Shown here piece after piece: positions 1 to 5,155 of a stretch of 10,326 bases of DNA (its first letter is position 1; each line of letters opens with the position of its first letter). The position numbers and the translations under genes are program-made. Location of the stretch: NCBI GenBank assembly GCA_905215105.1, contig CAJMOI010000061.1, positions 1-10,326 on the forward strand, read 5' to 3'. The notes beneath the pieces are model-generated. The model searched no databases, was not told the DNA's origin, and saw only the letters and a program-made list of their open reading frames with translations. This stretch comes from an uncultured bacterium (lineage in GTDB: Bacteria > Bacillota > Clostridia > Oscillospirales > Acutalibacteraceae).

Positions 1-116
1 GGTATTTCGCCCACCGAACGCAAACGGAAACTGCCCGGCAGCTGGGCATGACACAGGTGCAGGTAAGCAGGAGAGAAAAAAAGATCCTGCAATTTCTCCG
101 CACTGCTTTGCTGTAG
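1..116 (+). CDS. sigF: RNA polymerase sporulation sigma factor, SigF-like, C-terminal end (partial)
   Basis: Only the last 37 codons are present, read in the frame starting at base 3 and ending in TAG at 114-116. The peptide contains TETARQLGMTQVQVSRREKK, the helix-turn-helix of sigma-70 region 4 that contacts the -35 promoter element. The SQVQVSR-EKKIL pattern resembles the C-terminus of Bacillus SigF, the first forespore-specific sigma factor, more than SigG, whose equivalent reads SQAQVSRLEK. In Bacillus this gene is the last of the spoIIAA-spoIIAB-sigF operon, and a hairpin terminator follows here too. Assignment to the SigF/SigG/SigB group is firm; SigF itself is likely but rests on a short tail. 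The gene continues beyond the left edge of the window. Confidence 0.8.
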   Translation, partial: YFAHRTQTETARQLGMTQVQVSRREKKILQFLRTALL

Positions 117-143
117 CAGAATAAATCGGCAAACTGATTTTTC

Positions 144-173
144 TTGACAAATGCCCCTTCATAACAGTATAAT
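144..173 (+). promoter_or_regulatory. Sigma-A promoter for asnA
   Basis: TTGACA at 144-149 and TATAAT at 168-173 are both perfect consensus hexamers, with an 18-base spacer. Transcription should begin near 180. It lies between the sigF stop codon and the sigF terminator-like hairpin, so the asnA transcript would carry that hairpin almost at its 5' end. Confidence 0.85.
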
Positions 174-185
174 AACAATCAGAAA

Positions 186-216
186 GGCGCTGCGGGTTTG
201 CCGCAACGCCTCTTTT
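186..216 (+). terminator. Terminator-like hairpin after sigF, inside the asnA leader
   Basis: GGCG-C-TGCGG (186-195) pairs with CCGCA-A-CGCC (201-210): 9 pairs with one C/A mismatch and a 5-base loop, followed by TCTTTT. It is a credible factor-independent terminator for the sigma factor gene. The asnA promoter lies upstream of it, so asnA transcription must pass through it about 6 bases after initiation. A second small perfect hairpin, GGGCGA-AAA-TCGCCC, follows at 235-249. Confidence 0.7.
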
Positions 217-288
217 GCGAATCCGGCTTTTTTGGGGCGAAAATCGCCCTGCTGCAATTTGATTCAGCCATAGAAAGGAACGTTTCCC

Positions 289-1305
289 ATGAGCCAAACC
301 ATTATCCCCGCAGATTACAACCCTTCCAAGGGCCTCACCCTGTTTCAGACCCAGCAGGCCATTGACAAGATCAAAGTGAACTTTATCCGCAATCTGGAAG
401 ACGCCCTGAACCTGACCCGGGTTTCCGCGCCGCTGTTTGTGGATGCTTCTTCCGGTCTGAATGACGATCTGAACAATGTGGAGCGCCCGGTTTCCTTTGA
501 CATCCGGGAAACCGGCACCTGTGCACAGGTGGTGCACTCTCTGGCAAAGTGGAAACGCTATGCCCTGTACCGCTATGGCTTTGAGCCCGGCTATGGTCTG
601 GTGACCGACATGAACGCCATCCGCCGGGACGAGGATATGGACAACCTGCACTCCATTTATGTGGACCAGTGGGACTGGGAAGCCATTATTCCTGACGGAA
701 AACGCAATGTGGAATTTCTGAAGGATACCGTCCGGAAAATTGTCGGAGCCATCTGCGCCACCGCCGATATGCTGCGGGAAGAATATCCCAGCCTGCACGT
801 TCCCATGCTGGAGAAGGAAATTTCCTTTATCACCACTCAGGAGCTGGAAGACCTGTATCCGGACAAGAGCCCCAAAGAGCGCGAAAACCTGTATGTACGG
901 GAACACAAAACCACTTTCCTCATGGAAATCGGCGATGTGCTTCACTCCGGAAAGCGCCACGACGGCCGTGCACCCGACTATGACGACTGGCACCTGAACG
1001 GCGACCTGCTGTTCTGGAACGAAGTTCTGGACGCCGCCATGGAAGTTTCCAGTATGGGTATCCGGGTAGATGCCCGCTCCATGGACTCCCAGCTGTCCAA
1101 AGCCGGCTGCGATGACCGCCGCCGCTATCATTTCCATCAGATGGTACTGGACAACATTCTGCCCCTGACCATTGGCGGCGGTATCGGTCAGTCCCGTCTG
1201 TGCCTGCTGCTGTTGGGCAAAGCGCACATCGGTGAAGTACAGGTTTCCGTGTGGGACGATGAAACCCGGGCTGCCTGTGCCGCTTCCGGTGTCAAGCTGC
1301 TGTAA
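289..1305 (+). CDS. asnA: Aspartate--ammonia ligase (asparagine synthetase A)
   Basis: Cytoplasmic enzyme making L-asparagine from aspartate, ammonia and ATP, releasing AMP and pyrophosphate. It is the ammonia-dependent type, related to class II aminoacyl-tRNA synthetases, not the glutamine-dependent AsnB. The 338 residues are close to the usual length of about 330. Conserved AsnA blocks run through the whole protein: VHSLAKWKR (82-90), the DED...LHSIYVDQWDWE block (114-131), RAPDYDDW (227-234), LNGDLLFWN (236-244), SSMGIRVD (254-261) and the class II motif 3-like GGGIGQSRL (296-304). The start follows AAAGGAA at 274-280 with 8 bases of spacing. It appears monocistronic, with its own consensus promoter upstream and a strong terminator downstream. 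I see no T-box leader, although asnA genes in Firmicutes often have one. Confidence 0.97.
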   Translation: MSQTIIPADYNPSKGLTLFQTQQAIDKIKVNFIRNLEDALNLTRVSAPLFVDASSGLNDDLNNVERPVSFDIRETGTCAQVVHSLAKWKRYALYRYGFEPGYGLVTDMNAIRRDEDMDNLHSIYVDQWDWEAIIPDGKRNVEFLKDTVRKIVGAICATADMLREEYPSLHVPMLEKEISFITTQELEDLYPDKSPKERENLYVREHKTTFLMEIGDVLHSGKRHDGRAPDYDDWHLNGDLLFWNEVLDAAMEVSSMGIRVDARSMDSQLSKAGCDDRRRYHFHQMVLDNILPLTIGGGIGQSRLCLLLLGKAHIGEVQVSVWDDETRAACAASGVKLL

Positions 1306-1331
1306 TTTTTCCATTCCTGGATCCCGTAAAG

Positions 1332-1377
1332 AAAATCCGCAGAGTCATCGGCCATCCCGACGCTCTGCGGATTTTTT
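1332..1377. terminator. Bidirectional terminator between asnA and the hydroxyacid dehydrogenase gene
   Basis: AAAATCCGCAGAG (1332-1344) is perfectly complementary to CTCTGCGGATTTT (1363-1375), and T residues continue to 1377. The loop holds a smaller TCGG/CCGA stem. The T-rich side serves asnA on the plus strand. On the minus strand four Us follow the stem, enough to act for the gene ending at 1403. Confidence 0.9.
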
Positions 1378-1402
1378 GCGTTTTTATCATTGCACAGGTA
1401 CT

Positions 1403-2371
1403 TTATTCCACCAATTTTCGGTAACCGGTGGAAAAATCCACCTGATTCCGAAGGGGCTTTCCCGAACGATAAGCCTCCAGATTTTCCGCGCTGATCCGGA
1501 CAATCCGCTCCAGCGTTTCCGGCAGATGATAAAAACCGGAAATATGGGGTGTAATCACCGCATTGGGAAGATTCCACAGCCGGTGATTTTCCGGAAGGGG
1601 TTCCGGGTCTGTCACATCCAGCCCTGCTCCGCCCAGATGACCGGATTCCAGCGCATCACACAGGGCTTCTGTATCCACAATCACGCCGCGGCCCACATTC
1701 AGCAGCACGGCGCCTTCCTTCATGCTCTCCATGCGTTTGCGGTTCAGCATCCCGGCCGTCTCCCCATTTCCCGGAAGCGCCACCGCCACCACATCTGCCC
1801 GGGGCAGCAGCCGGTCCAGCTCTTCGGTCAGATACAGCTCATCCACATAGTCGGGCTTTCGGGTATCCGTCCGGCGTACGCCGATCACCGTAGCGCCCAA
1901 TGCCTTCACCTTCCGGGCAAACTCTCCGCCGATGTCCCCCATTCCCAGCACCAGAACGGTGGAACCTTCAATGGAGCGAACCCGTCCCAGACTTTTCCAC
2001 TGGTGAAGGTGCTGGGCGTCCCGATAGAGATGGAGTTTCTTAAACAGTTCCAGCAGCATCCCCAGCATATGCTCGGAGATGGCCAGCCCGTAAGCACCGG
2101 TGGCGTTGGTGAGCAGTGTATCGAGATGCAGCACGCCGGGCTGCAAAAAGGGCTCCGTTCCGGCACTGTTGCATTGCAGCCATTTCAGCCGCTGGGAACC
2201 GTGCAGAAGGGATACCGGAGGATTGCCAATCAGGATGTCGGACTGGTCCAGTTCTTCCTGTGTCACGGTTTCCGGCGTCCGGTAACAAAACCGGTATTCG
2301 GGCGCTGCATTCTCCAATATCTTCTTGTGCCGCTCCTCCACGGGAATCAGCACGGTAACGGTCATTTCCAT
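1403..2371 (-). CDS. D-isomer-specific 2-hydroxyacid dehydrogenase family protein
   Basis: A cytoplasmic NAD(P)-dependent oxidoreductase of the D-2-hydroxyacid dehydrogenase family, which interconverts 2-oxo acids and D-2-hydroxy acids; the substrate cannot be read from sequence. The 322 residues match the family. The Rossmann glycine motif GMGDIG is at 143-148. The catalytic triad is visible as Arg228 (NVGRG), Glu257 (DPEPL) and His276 (TPHISG). The second Rossmann strand ends in VRRT (165-168) with RK at 171-172, where NAD-specific members carry an acidic residue, so NADP(H) preference is inferred. The ATG at 2371 follows GAGGGAAAAG. It lies 18 bases after the GNAT gene in the same direction and is probably cotranscribed with it. 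Relatives include glyoxylate/hydroxypyruvate reductases, but nothing here selects one. Confidence 0.9.
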   Translation of the reverse strand: MEMTVTVLIPVEERHKKILENAAPEYRFCYRTPETVTQEELDQSDILIGNPPVSLLHGSQRLKWLQCNSAGTEPFLQPGVLHLDTLLTNATGAYGLAISEHMLGMLLELFKKLHLYRDAQHLHQWKSLGRVRSIEGSTVLVLGMGDIGGEFARKVKALGATVIGVRRTDTRKPDYVDELYLTEELDRLLPRADVVAVALPGNGETAGMLNRKRMESMKEGAVLLNVGRGVIVDTEALCDALESGHLGGAGLDVTDPEPLPENHRLWNLPNAVITPHISGFYHLPETLERIVRISAENLEAYRSGKPLRNQVDFSTGYRKLVE

Positions 2372-2389
2372 TTTCTTTTCCCTCGCTTT

Positions 2390-2833
2390 TTACAGATCAA
2401 GTTGCAAATATACCATATCCCGCAGCAATACACCGCCGTCATAAACGGGATGGTCATAGTGAACGGTGAAAAAATCCGGGACAATATGGGAACGGATGAA
2501 ACCACAGGCTTCATAAAAGGGAATGGTAGCGGGACTGTCACCGGTTCCCACCTGTAAAACCCGATAACGGTTCCGGTAGGTTTCCGCCACAAAGGCAATC
2601 ATGGCTTTTCCAAGCCCCTGTCGCTGAAGCGCCGGCGCTACCGCCAGATTTTTGATTTCCAGTATGCCATCCCCCTCGTCCGTCACCACACAGACGGCAC
2701 AGGGCTGGTCATCCTCCATGACGTACAGCTCGCCCCGTTCCAAATACCGGTCGATCATACTTTCCTGCTCATCTCCCAGCAGCAAAAGGGGAAAATATCG
2801 CTTTTTGTCTTTATCTATCCGGTGAATCTTCAT
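2390..2833 (-). CDS. GNAT family N-acetyltransferase, YvbK-like
   Basis: A 147-residue acetyl-CoA-dependent N-acetyltransferase of the GNAT superfamily; the acceptor is unknown. Motif A is present as LAVAPALQRQGLGKAM (63-78), whose Q/R-x-x-G-x-G loop (QRQGLG, 70-75) binds the pyrophosphate of acetyl-CoA. FYEACGF (106-112) is the usual motif B segment. The C-terminal half, with VGTGDS (95-100) and the LLRDM ending, closely resembles Bacillus subtilis YvbK as I recall it. The open frame extends to 2887, but the start at 2833 is preferred: GGAGGAGG lies 6 bases upstream, and the extra 18 residues are Arg-rich and would span the ribosome binding site and the promoter -10 region. It is the first gene of a two-gene operon with the hydroxyacid dehydrogenase. 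Confidence 0.88.
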   Translation of the reverse strand: MKIHRIDKDKKRYFPLLLLGDEQESMIDRYLERGELYVMEDDQPCAVCVVTDEGDGILEIKNLAVAPALQRQGLGKAMIAFVAETYRNRYRVLQVGTGDSPATIPFYEACGFIRSHIVPDFFTVHYDHPVYDGGVLLRDMVYLQLDL

Positions 2834-2858
2834 CCCATTCCTCCTCCCCGTTTTCGTC

Positions 2859-2887
2859 ATCATACCACGAACCCTCATGGTTGGCAA
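2859..2887 (-). promoter_or_regulatory. Promoter of the GNAT-dehydrogenase operon
   Basis: Read on the minus strand, TTGCCA (2887-2882), a 17-base spacer and an extended -10 TGGTATGAT (TATGAT at 2864-2859). Transcription should start near 2852, just before the GGAGGAGG ribosome binding site, giving a very short leader. Confidence 0.75.
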
Positions 2888-2904
2888 TGCTCAACCCATC
2901 ATCC

Positions 2905-2952
2905 ACACAAAAAAGCAGCCGCAGGCTGTTTTACCAGTCTGCGGCTGCTTTT
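2905..2952 (-). terminator. Terminator of the hsp20 gene
   Basis: AAAAGCAGCCGCAG (2911-2924) is perfectly complementary to CTGCGGCTGCTTTT (2939-2952), a 14-pair stem around a 14-base loop. On the minus strand six Us follow the stem. It begins 24 bases beyond the hsp20 stop codon and separates hsp20 from the GNAT promoter. Confidence 0.9.
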
Positions 2953-2976
2953 GTACTTGGGGATCTGTGTGTTTTT

Positions 2977-3411
2977 TTATCGGATTTCGATGCGGTGGCT
3001 CTGGGGCACGGTGGGCTGCACCTTGGGCAGTGTCAGCTTCAACACGCCATCCTGATACTGACCCTCAATCTTGTCCGGGTCCACACCATTGAGGGAGAAG
3101 CTCCGCTGGAAGGAACCATACCGGCGTTCCCGACGGATATACTGTCCGGATTTCTCGTCCTTCTCCTCCTGCTTCTCTTCGTGCTTTGCGGAGATGTGCA
3201 GCATCCCATCGTGGACCTCCACCTGAATGTCCTCTTTATTAAATCCCGGCAGCTCTGCTTCCAGAACATACTCGCTGCCGTTGTCCCGGATATCGGTGTT
3301 GAATCCGGAAACGCTGCGGCTCATCTCGCCGAAAAAGTTTTTCTCAAAGTCTGCAAAAGAGTCCAGAAGATTCTGGCTGCGGTTCCAAGCATAAGGCATC
3401 ATATCAAACAT
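2977..3411 (-). CDS. Small heat-shock protein, Hsp20/alpha-crystallin family
   Basis: An ATP-independent cytoplasmic holdase that binds unfolding proteins and keeps them refoldable. The 144-residue protein has an N-terminal arm rich in Phe and Met (1-35), an alpha-crystallin domain at about 36-131 with the ELPGFNKEDI segment (53-62) and the signature DGVLKLTLPK (121-130), and a C-terminal I-E-I motif (141-143) of the kind that docks neighbouring dimers in oligomers. I chose the ATG at 3411 because GGAGGA lies 8 bases upstream; a TTG start at 3426 would fall within that ribosome binding site. It is divergent from the HAD-glpP pair, with a CIRCE-like operator in the shared upstream region, which points to HrcA-type heat-shock control. 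The family assignment is firm; the mode of control is inferred. Confidence 0.95.
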   Translation of the reverse strand: MFDMMPYAWNRSQNLLDSFADFEKNFFGEMSRSVSGFNTDIRDNGSEYVLEAELPGFNKEDIQVEVHDGMLHISAKHEEKQEEKDEKSGQYIRRERRYGSFQRSFSLNGVDPDKIEGQYQDGVLKLTLPKVQPTVPQSHRIEIR

Positions 3412-3435
3412 ACTCAATTCCTCCAATTCATTGCG

Positions 3436-3444
3436 ATTATATCA
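3436..3444 (-). promoter_or_regulatory. Proximal extended -10 promoter of hsp20
   Basis: On the minus strand TGATATAAT (TG at 3444-3443, TATAAT at 3441-3436) is a perfect extended -10 element. No good -35 hexamer stands 17 bases upstream. Transcription from it would start close to the ribosome binding site. It competes with the better-spaced promoter at 3540-3568. Confidence 0.5.
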
Positions 3445-3539
3445 ATATTGTTATATTCAATTTTGAAAACAGCCCATTGCAATCGTCTTCTTTCTTTGGG
3501 ATAAATCCTGTTATTTTCTGCTGTTCCCTTTTGGGAACG

Positions 3540-3568
3540 CTTATATTCTATTCCCCGTTTGTTATCAA
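3540..3568 (-). promoter_or_regulatory. Distal promoter of hsp20
   Basis: On the minus strand TTGATA (3568-3563), a 17-base spacer and TATAAG (3545-3540), each matching 5 of 6 consensus bases. The predicted start near 3533 falls within the perfect palindrome GTTCCC-TTTT-GGGAAC (3523-3538). The leader would be about 120 bases long. Confidence 0.6.
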
Positions 3569-3600
3569 AAATCGCAAAATTTATGAATTAAGTATTAAAT

Positions 3601-3627
3601 TTAGCGCTCTTTATATTCAAGTGCTAA
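3601..3627. promoter_or_regulatory. CIRCE-like heat-shock operator (HrcA site)
   Basis: TTAGCGCTC (3601-3609), a 9-base spacer, then AAGTGCTAA (3619-3627). The CIRCE consensus is TTAGCACTC-N9-GAGTGCTAA, so this copy differs at one base in each arm and keeps the exact spacing. HrcA represses chaperone genes through this element. It lies 190 bases from the hsp20 start and 61 from the HAD start. A possible minus-strand promoter (TTGAAT at 3620-3615, 17-base spacer, TAATAC at 3597-3592) has its -35 inside the operator. A possible plus-strand promoter (TTGTTA 3559-3564, TATGAA 3582-3587) would place the operator just after its start site. Which gene it controls is not settled by sequence. Confidence 0.85.
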
Positions 3628-3630
3628 ATC

Positions 3631-3659
3631 TTGCTTTTTTCCCTTTCCTTTGCTATATT
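3631..3659 (+). promoter_or_regulatory. Possible promoter of the HAD-glpP pair
   Basis: An extended -10 TGCTATATT (TATATT at 3654-3659) with a weak -35, TTGCTT (3631-3636), 17 bases upstream. The predicted start is about 22 bases before the GTG start codon and places the CIRCE element directly upstream of the -35. Confidence 0.5.
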
Positions 3660-3687
3660 GGATTCAGAAAAAGAAGGAGGTACCGCT

Positions 3688-4497
3688 GTGACCTGTGAAG
3701 AAAAAAGAGAACGTCTGAAAAAAATCCGCTGTTTCGTACTGGATATGGACGGAACCATTTATCTGGGGAACCGGCTGTTTCCCTTTACGCCGGCCTTTCT
3801 GCAGGCTGTGGAAAAAAGCGGCCGGGAATTCTGTTATTTTACCAACAACAGCTCCAAAAACGCCGCTGCCTATCTGAAAAAGCTGGCTTCCATGGGCATT
3901 CCCACCACACCGGAAAAAATGCTCATTTCCAACGGCGTGATCATTGACTGGCTCAACCGGAATCATCCGGGAAAAAGCGTTTATCTGGTGGGAACACCGG
4001 AGCTGGAGGAGGCCTTTCGTCTCGGCGGGATCGCTCTGAATGACCACAATCCTGACGCAGTGGTGCTGGGATTCGATACCACGCTGACCTATGAAAAACT
4101 GGAAAAAGCCTGCCGGTTTGTCCGGGAAGGAAAGCCCTTTTACGGCGTAAATCCGGATTTCAACTGCCCGGTGGAAAACGGCTTTATCCCCGACTGCGGC
4201 TCTATGGCCGCGCTGATTCAGGCCTCTACCGGTGTGACACCGGAATTTTTCGGAAAGCCCTCCCGCCATACGCTGGAATACCTGCTGAAGCACACCGGCT
4301 GCCGGGAAGAGGAACTGGCCGTCATTGGCGACCGTCTGTATACGGATATCAAAATTGCACAGGGAACCGCCGTTACCTCCATTCTGGTTCTCACCGGGGA
4401 AACCCAATTACAGGATCTGGAAAACAGCCCGGTACAGCCGGATATGATTTGTCAGTCGTTGGAAGAGCTGACGGGGCTTTTGGAGGGACTGGCATGA
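3688..4497 (+). CDS. HAD-IIA family (NagD/AraL-like) sugar- or glycerol-phosphate phosphatase
   Basis: A 269-residue cytoplasmic Mg-dependent phosphatase of the haloacid dehalogenase superfamily, subfamily IIA. Motif I is LDMDGT (18-23) with the Asp19 nucleophile and Asp21 acid/base; motif II is FTNNSS (51-56); motif III Lys is Lys190 (FGKPS); motif IV is GDRLYTD (214-220) with Asp215 and Asp220. The C2-type cap lies between. Family members hydrolyse nucleotide, sugar or glycerol phosphates, and some, such as Mycobacterium Rv1692 and mammalian PGP, act on glycerol-3-phosphate. The GTG at 3688 is chosen because AAGGAGG (3674-3680) lies 7 bases upstream; the open frame continues upstream but would cover the promoter. 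Its TGA overlaps the glpP ATG, so the two are translationally coupled. That pairing suggests glycerol-3-phosphate as substrate, which is inference. Confidence 0.9.
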   Translation: MTCEEKRERLKKIRCFVLDMDGTIYLGNRLFPFTPAFLQAVEKSGREFCYFTNNSSKNAAAYLKKLASMGIPTTPEKMLISNGVIIDWLNRNHPGKSVYLVGTPELEEAFRLGGIALNDHNPDAVVLGFDTTLTYEKLEKACRFVREGKPFYGVNPDFNCPVENGFIPDCGSMAALIQASTGVTPEFFGKPSRHTLEYLLKHTGCREEELAVIGDRLYTDIKIAQGTAVTSILVLTGETQLQDLENSPVQPDMICQSLEELTGLLEGLA

Positions 4498-5075
4498 ACC
4501 GCAGCGAAAACGCCCGGGCTTTCTGCCGACTGCTGGCAGAAAATCCGGTGATTGCCGCCATCAAGGACGAGGAAGGTCTTGCCCGTTGTCTGGAGTCCGA
4601 CTGTCAGGTCGTTTTCATTCTCTATGGCACTATCTGTGATATCGGGGAGATTGTCGCCCGGATTCAACAGGCAGGGAAATTCCCGGTGGTGCATCTGGAT
4701 CTGGTCAGCGGCCTGACACCCAAAGAAATTTCCGTGGACTTCATCTGCACCCACACCGGCGCACAGGGAATCATCAGTACCCGGCCGGGTGTCATCAAAT
4801 ATGCCCGGCAAAAAGGATTGCTGGCCATTCAGCGGTTCTTTATTATCGACTCCCGGGCGCTGGAAACCATGTTTCGCCAGCTGGAAACCGCCGCTCCGGA
4901 TATATTGGAAATCCTCCCCGGCGTGATGCCCCGAATAACCCGCTCCATTCAAAAGAAAAGCCCCGTCCCTGTCATTGCCAGCGGCCTGATTCTGGACAAA
5001 AAAGACATTACCGACGCACTGCAATCAGGGGCTTCCGGCGTGAGCTCCACCTGTCCGGAAACCTGGTTTATGTAA
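4494..5075 (+). CDS. glpP: Glycerol-3-phosphate-responsive antiterminator GlpP
   Basis: In Bacillus, GlpP binds the leader RNA of glp genes when glycerol-3-phosphate is present and prevents early termination. This 193-residue protein is full length for the family and keeps its blocks: HLDLVSGL (67-74), GIISTRPG (92-99), ARQKGLLAIQRFFIID (104-119), EILPGVMP (139-146), ASGLI (162-166) and the phosphate-loop-like SGASGVSST (178-186), consistent with a TIM-barrel-like fold. The ATG at 4494 overlaps the stop of the HAD phosphatase gene (ATGA), with GGAGGG 6 bases upstream. No glpF, glpK or glpD lies in the window, so its RNA targets are elsewhere. A strong terminator follows. RNA binding and effector are transferred from the family, not shown here. 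Confidence 0.92.
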   Translation: MNRSENARAFCRLLAENPVIAAIKDEEGLARCLESDCQVVFILYGTICDIGEIVARIQQAGKFPVVHLDLVSGLTPKEISVDFICTHTGAQGIISTRPGVIKYARQKGLLAIQRFFIIDSRALETMFRQLETAAPDILEILPGVMPRITRSIQKKSPVPVIASGLILDKKDITDALQSGASGVSSTCPETWFM

Positions 5076-5083
5076 AAACACGC

Positions 5084-5126
5084 AAAAAACCCGCTGCCTG
5101 TATGCAACATACAGACAGCGGGTTTT
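5084..5126. terminator. Bidirectional terminator between glpP and the isomerase gene
   Basis: AAAACCCGCTG (5086-5096) plus CTGTATG (5098-5104) pair with CATACAG (5108-5114) plus CAGCGGGTTTT (5116-5126): 18 pairs with one C/A mismatch and a CAA loop. TTTT ends the stem on the plus strand, and six Us follow it on the minus strand. It serves both convergent genes. Confidence 0.93.
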
Positions 5127-5155
5127 GTTGGTTATGGGAAAATCTTTGCCGTCAA

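Noticed and set aside
117..288. A T-box riboswitch before asnA
   Set aside because: The leader is only about 110 bases and lacks the conserved T-box sequence and antiterminator partner.
1172..2557. A 461-codon plus-strand open frame spanning the end of asnA and the dehydrogenase operon
   Set aside because: It runs through asnA in another frame, through a strong terminator and antisense to two genes with clear family motifs.
2834..2887. A longer start for the GNAT gene at 2887
   Set aside because: The extension would cover the promoter -10 and the GGAGGAGG ribosome binding site, and its residues do not belong to the GNAT fold.
3664..4407. A 247-codon minus-strand open frame opposite the HAD gene
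   Set aside because: It is a mirror of the HAD phosphatase, whose four catalytic motifs are all on the plus strand.
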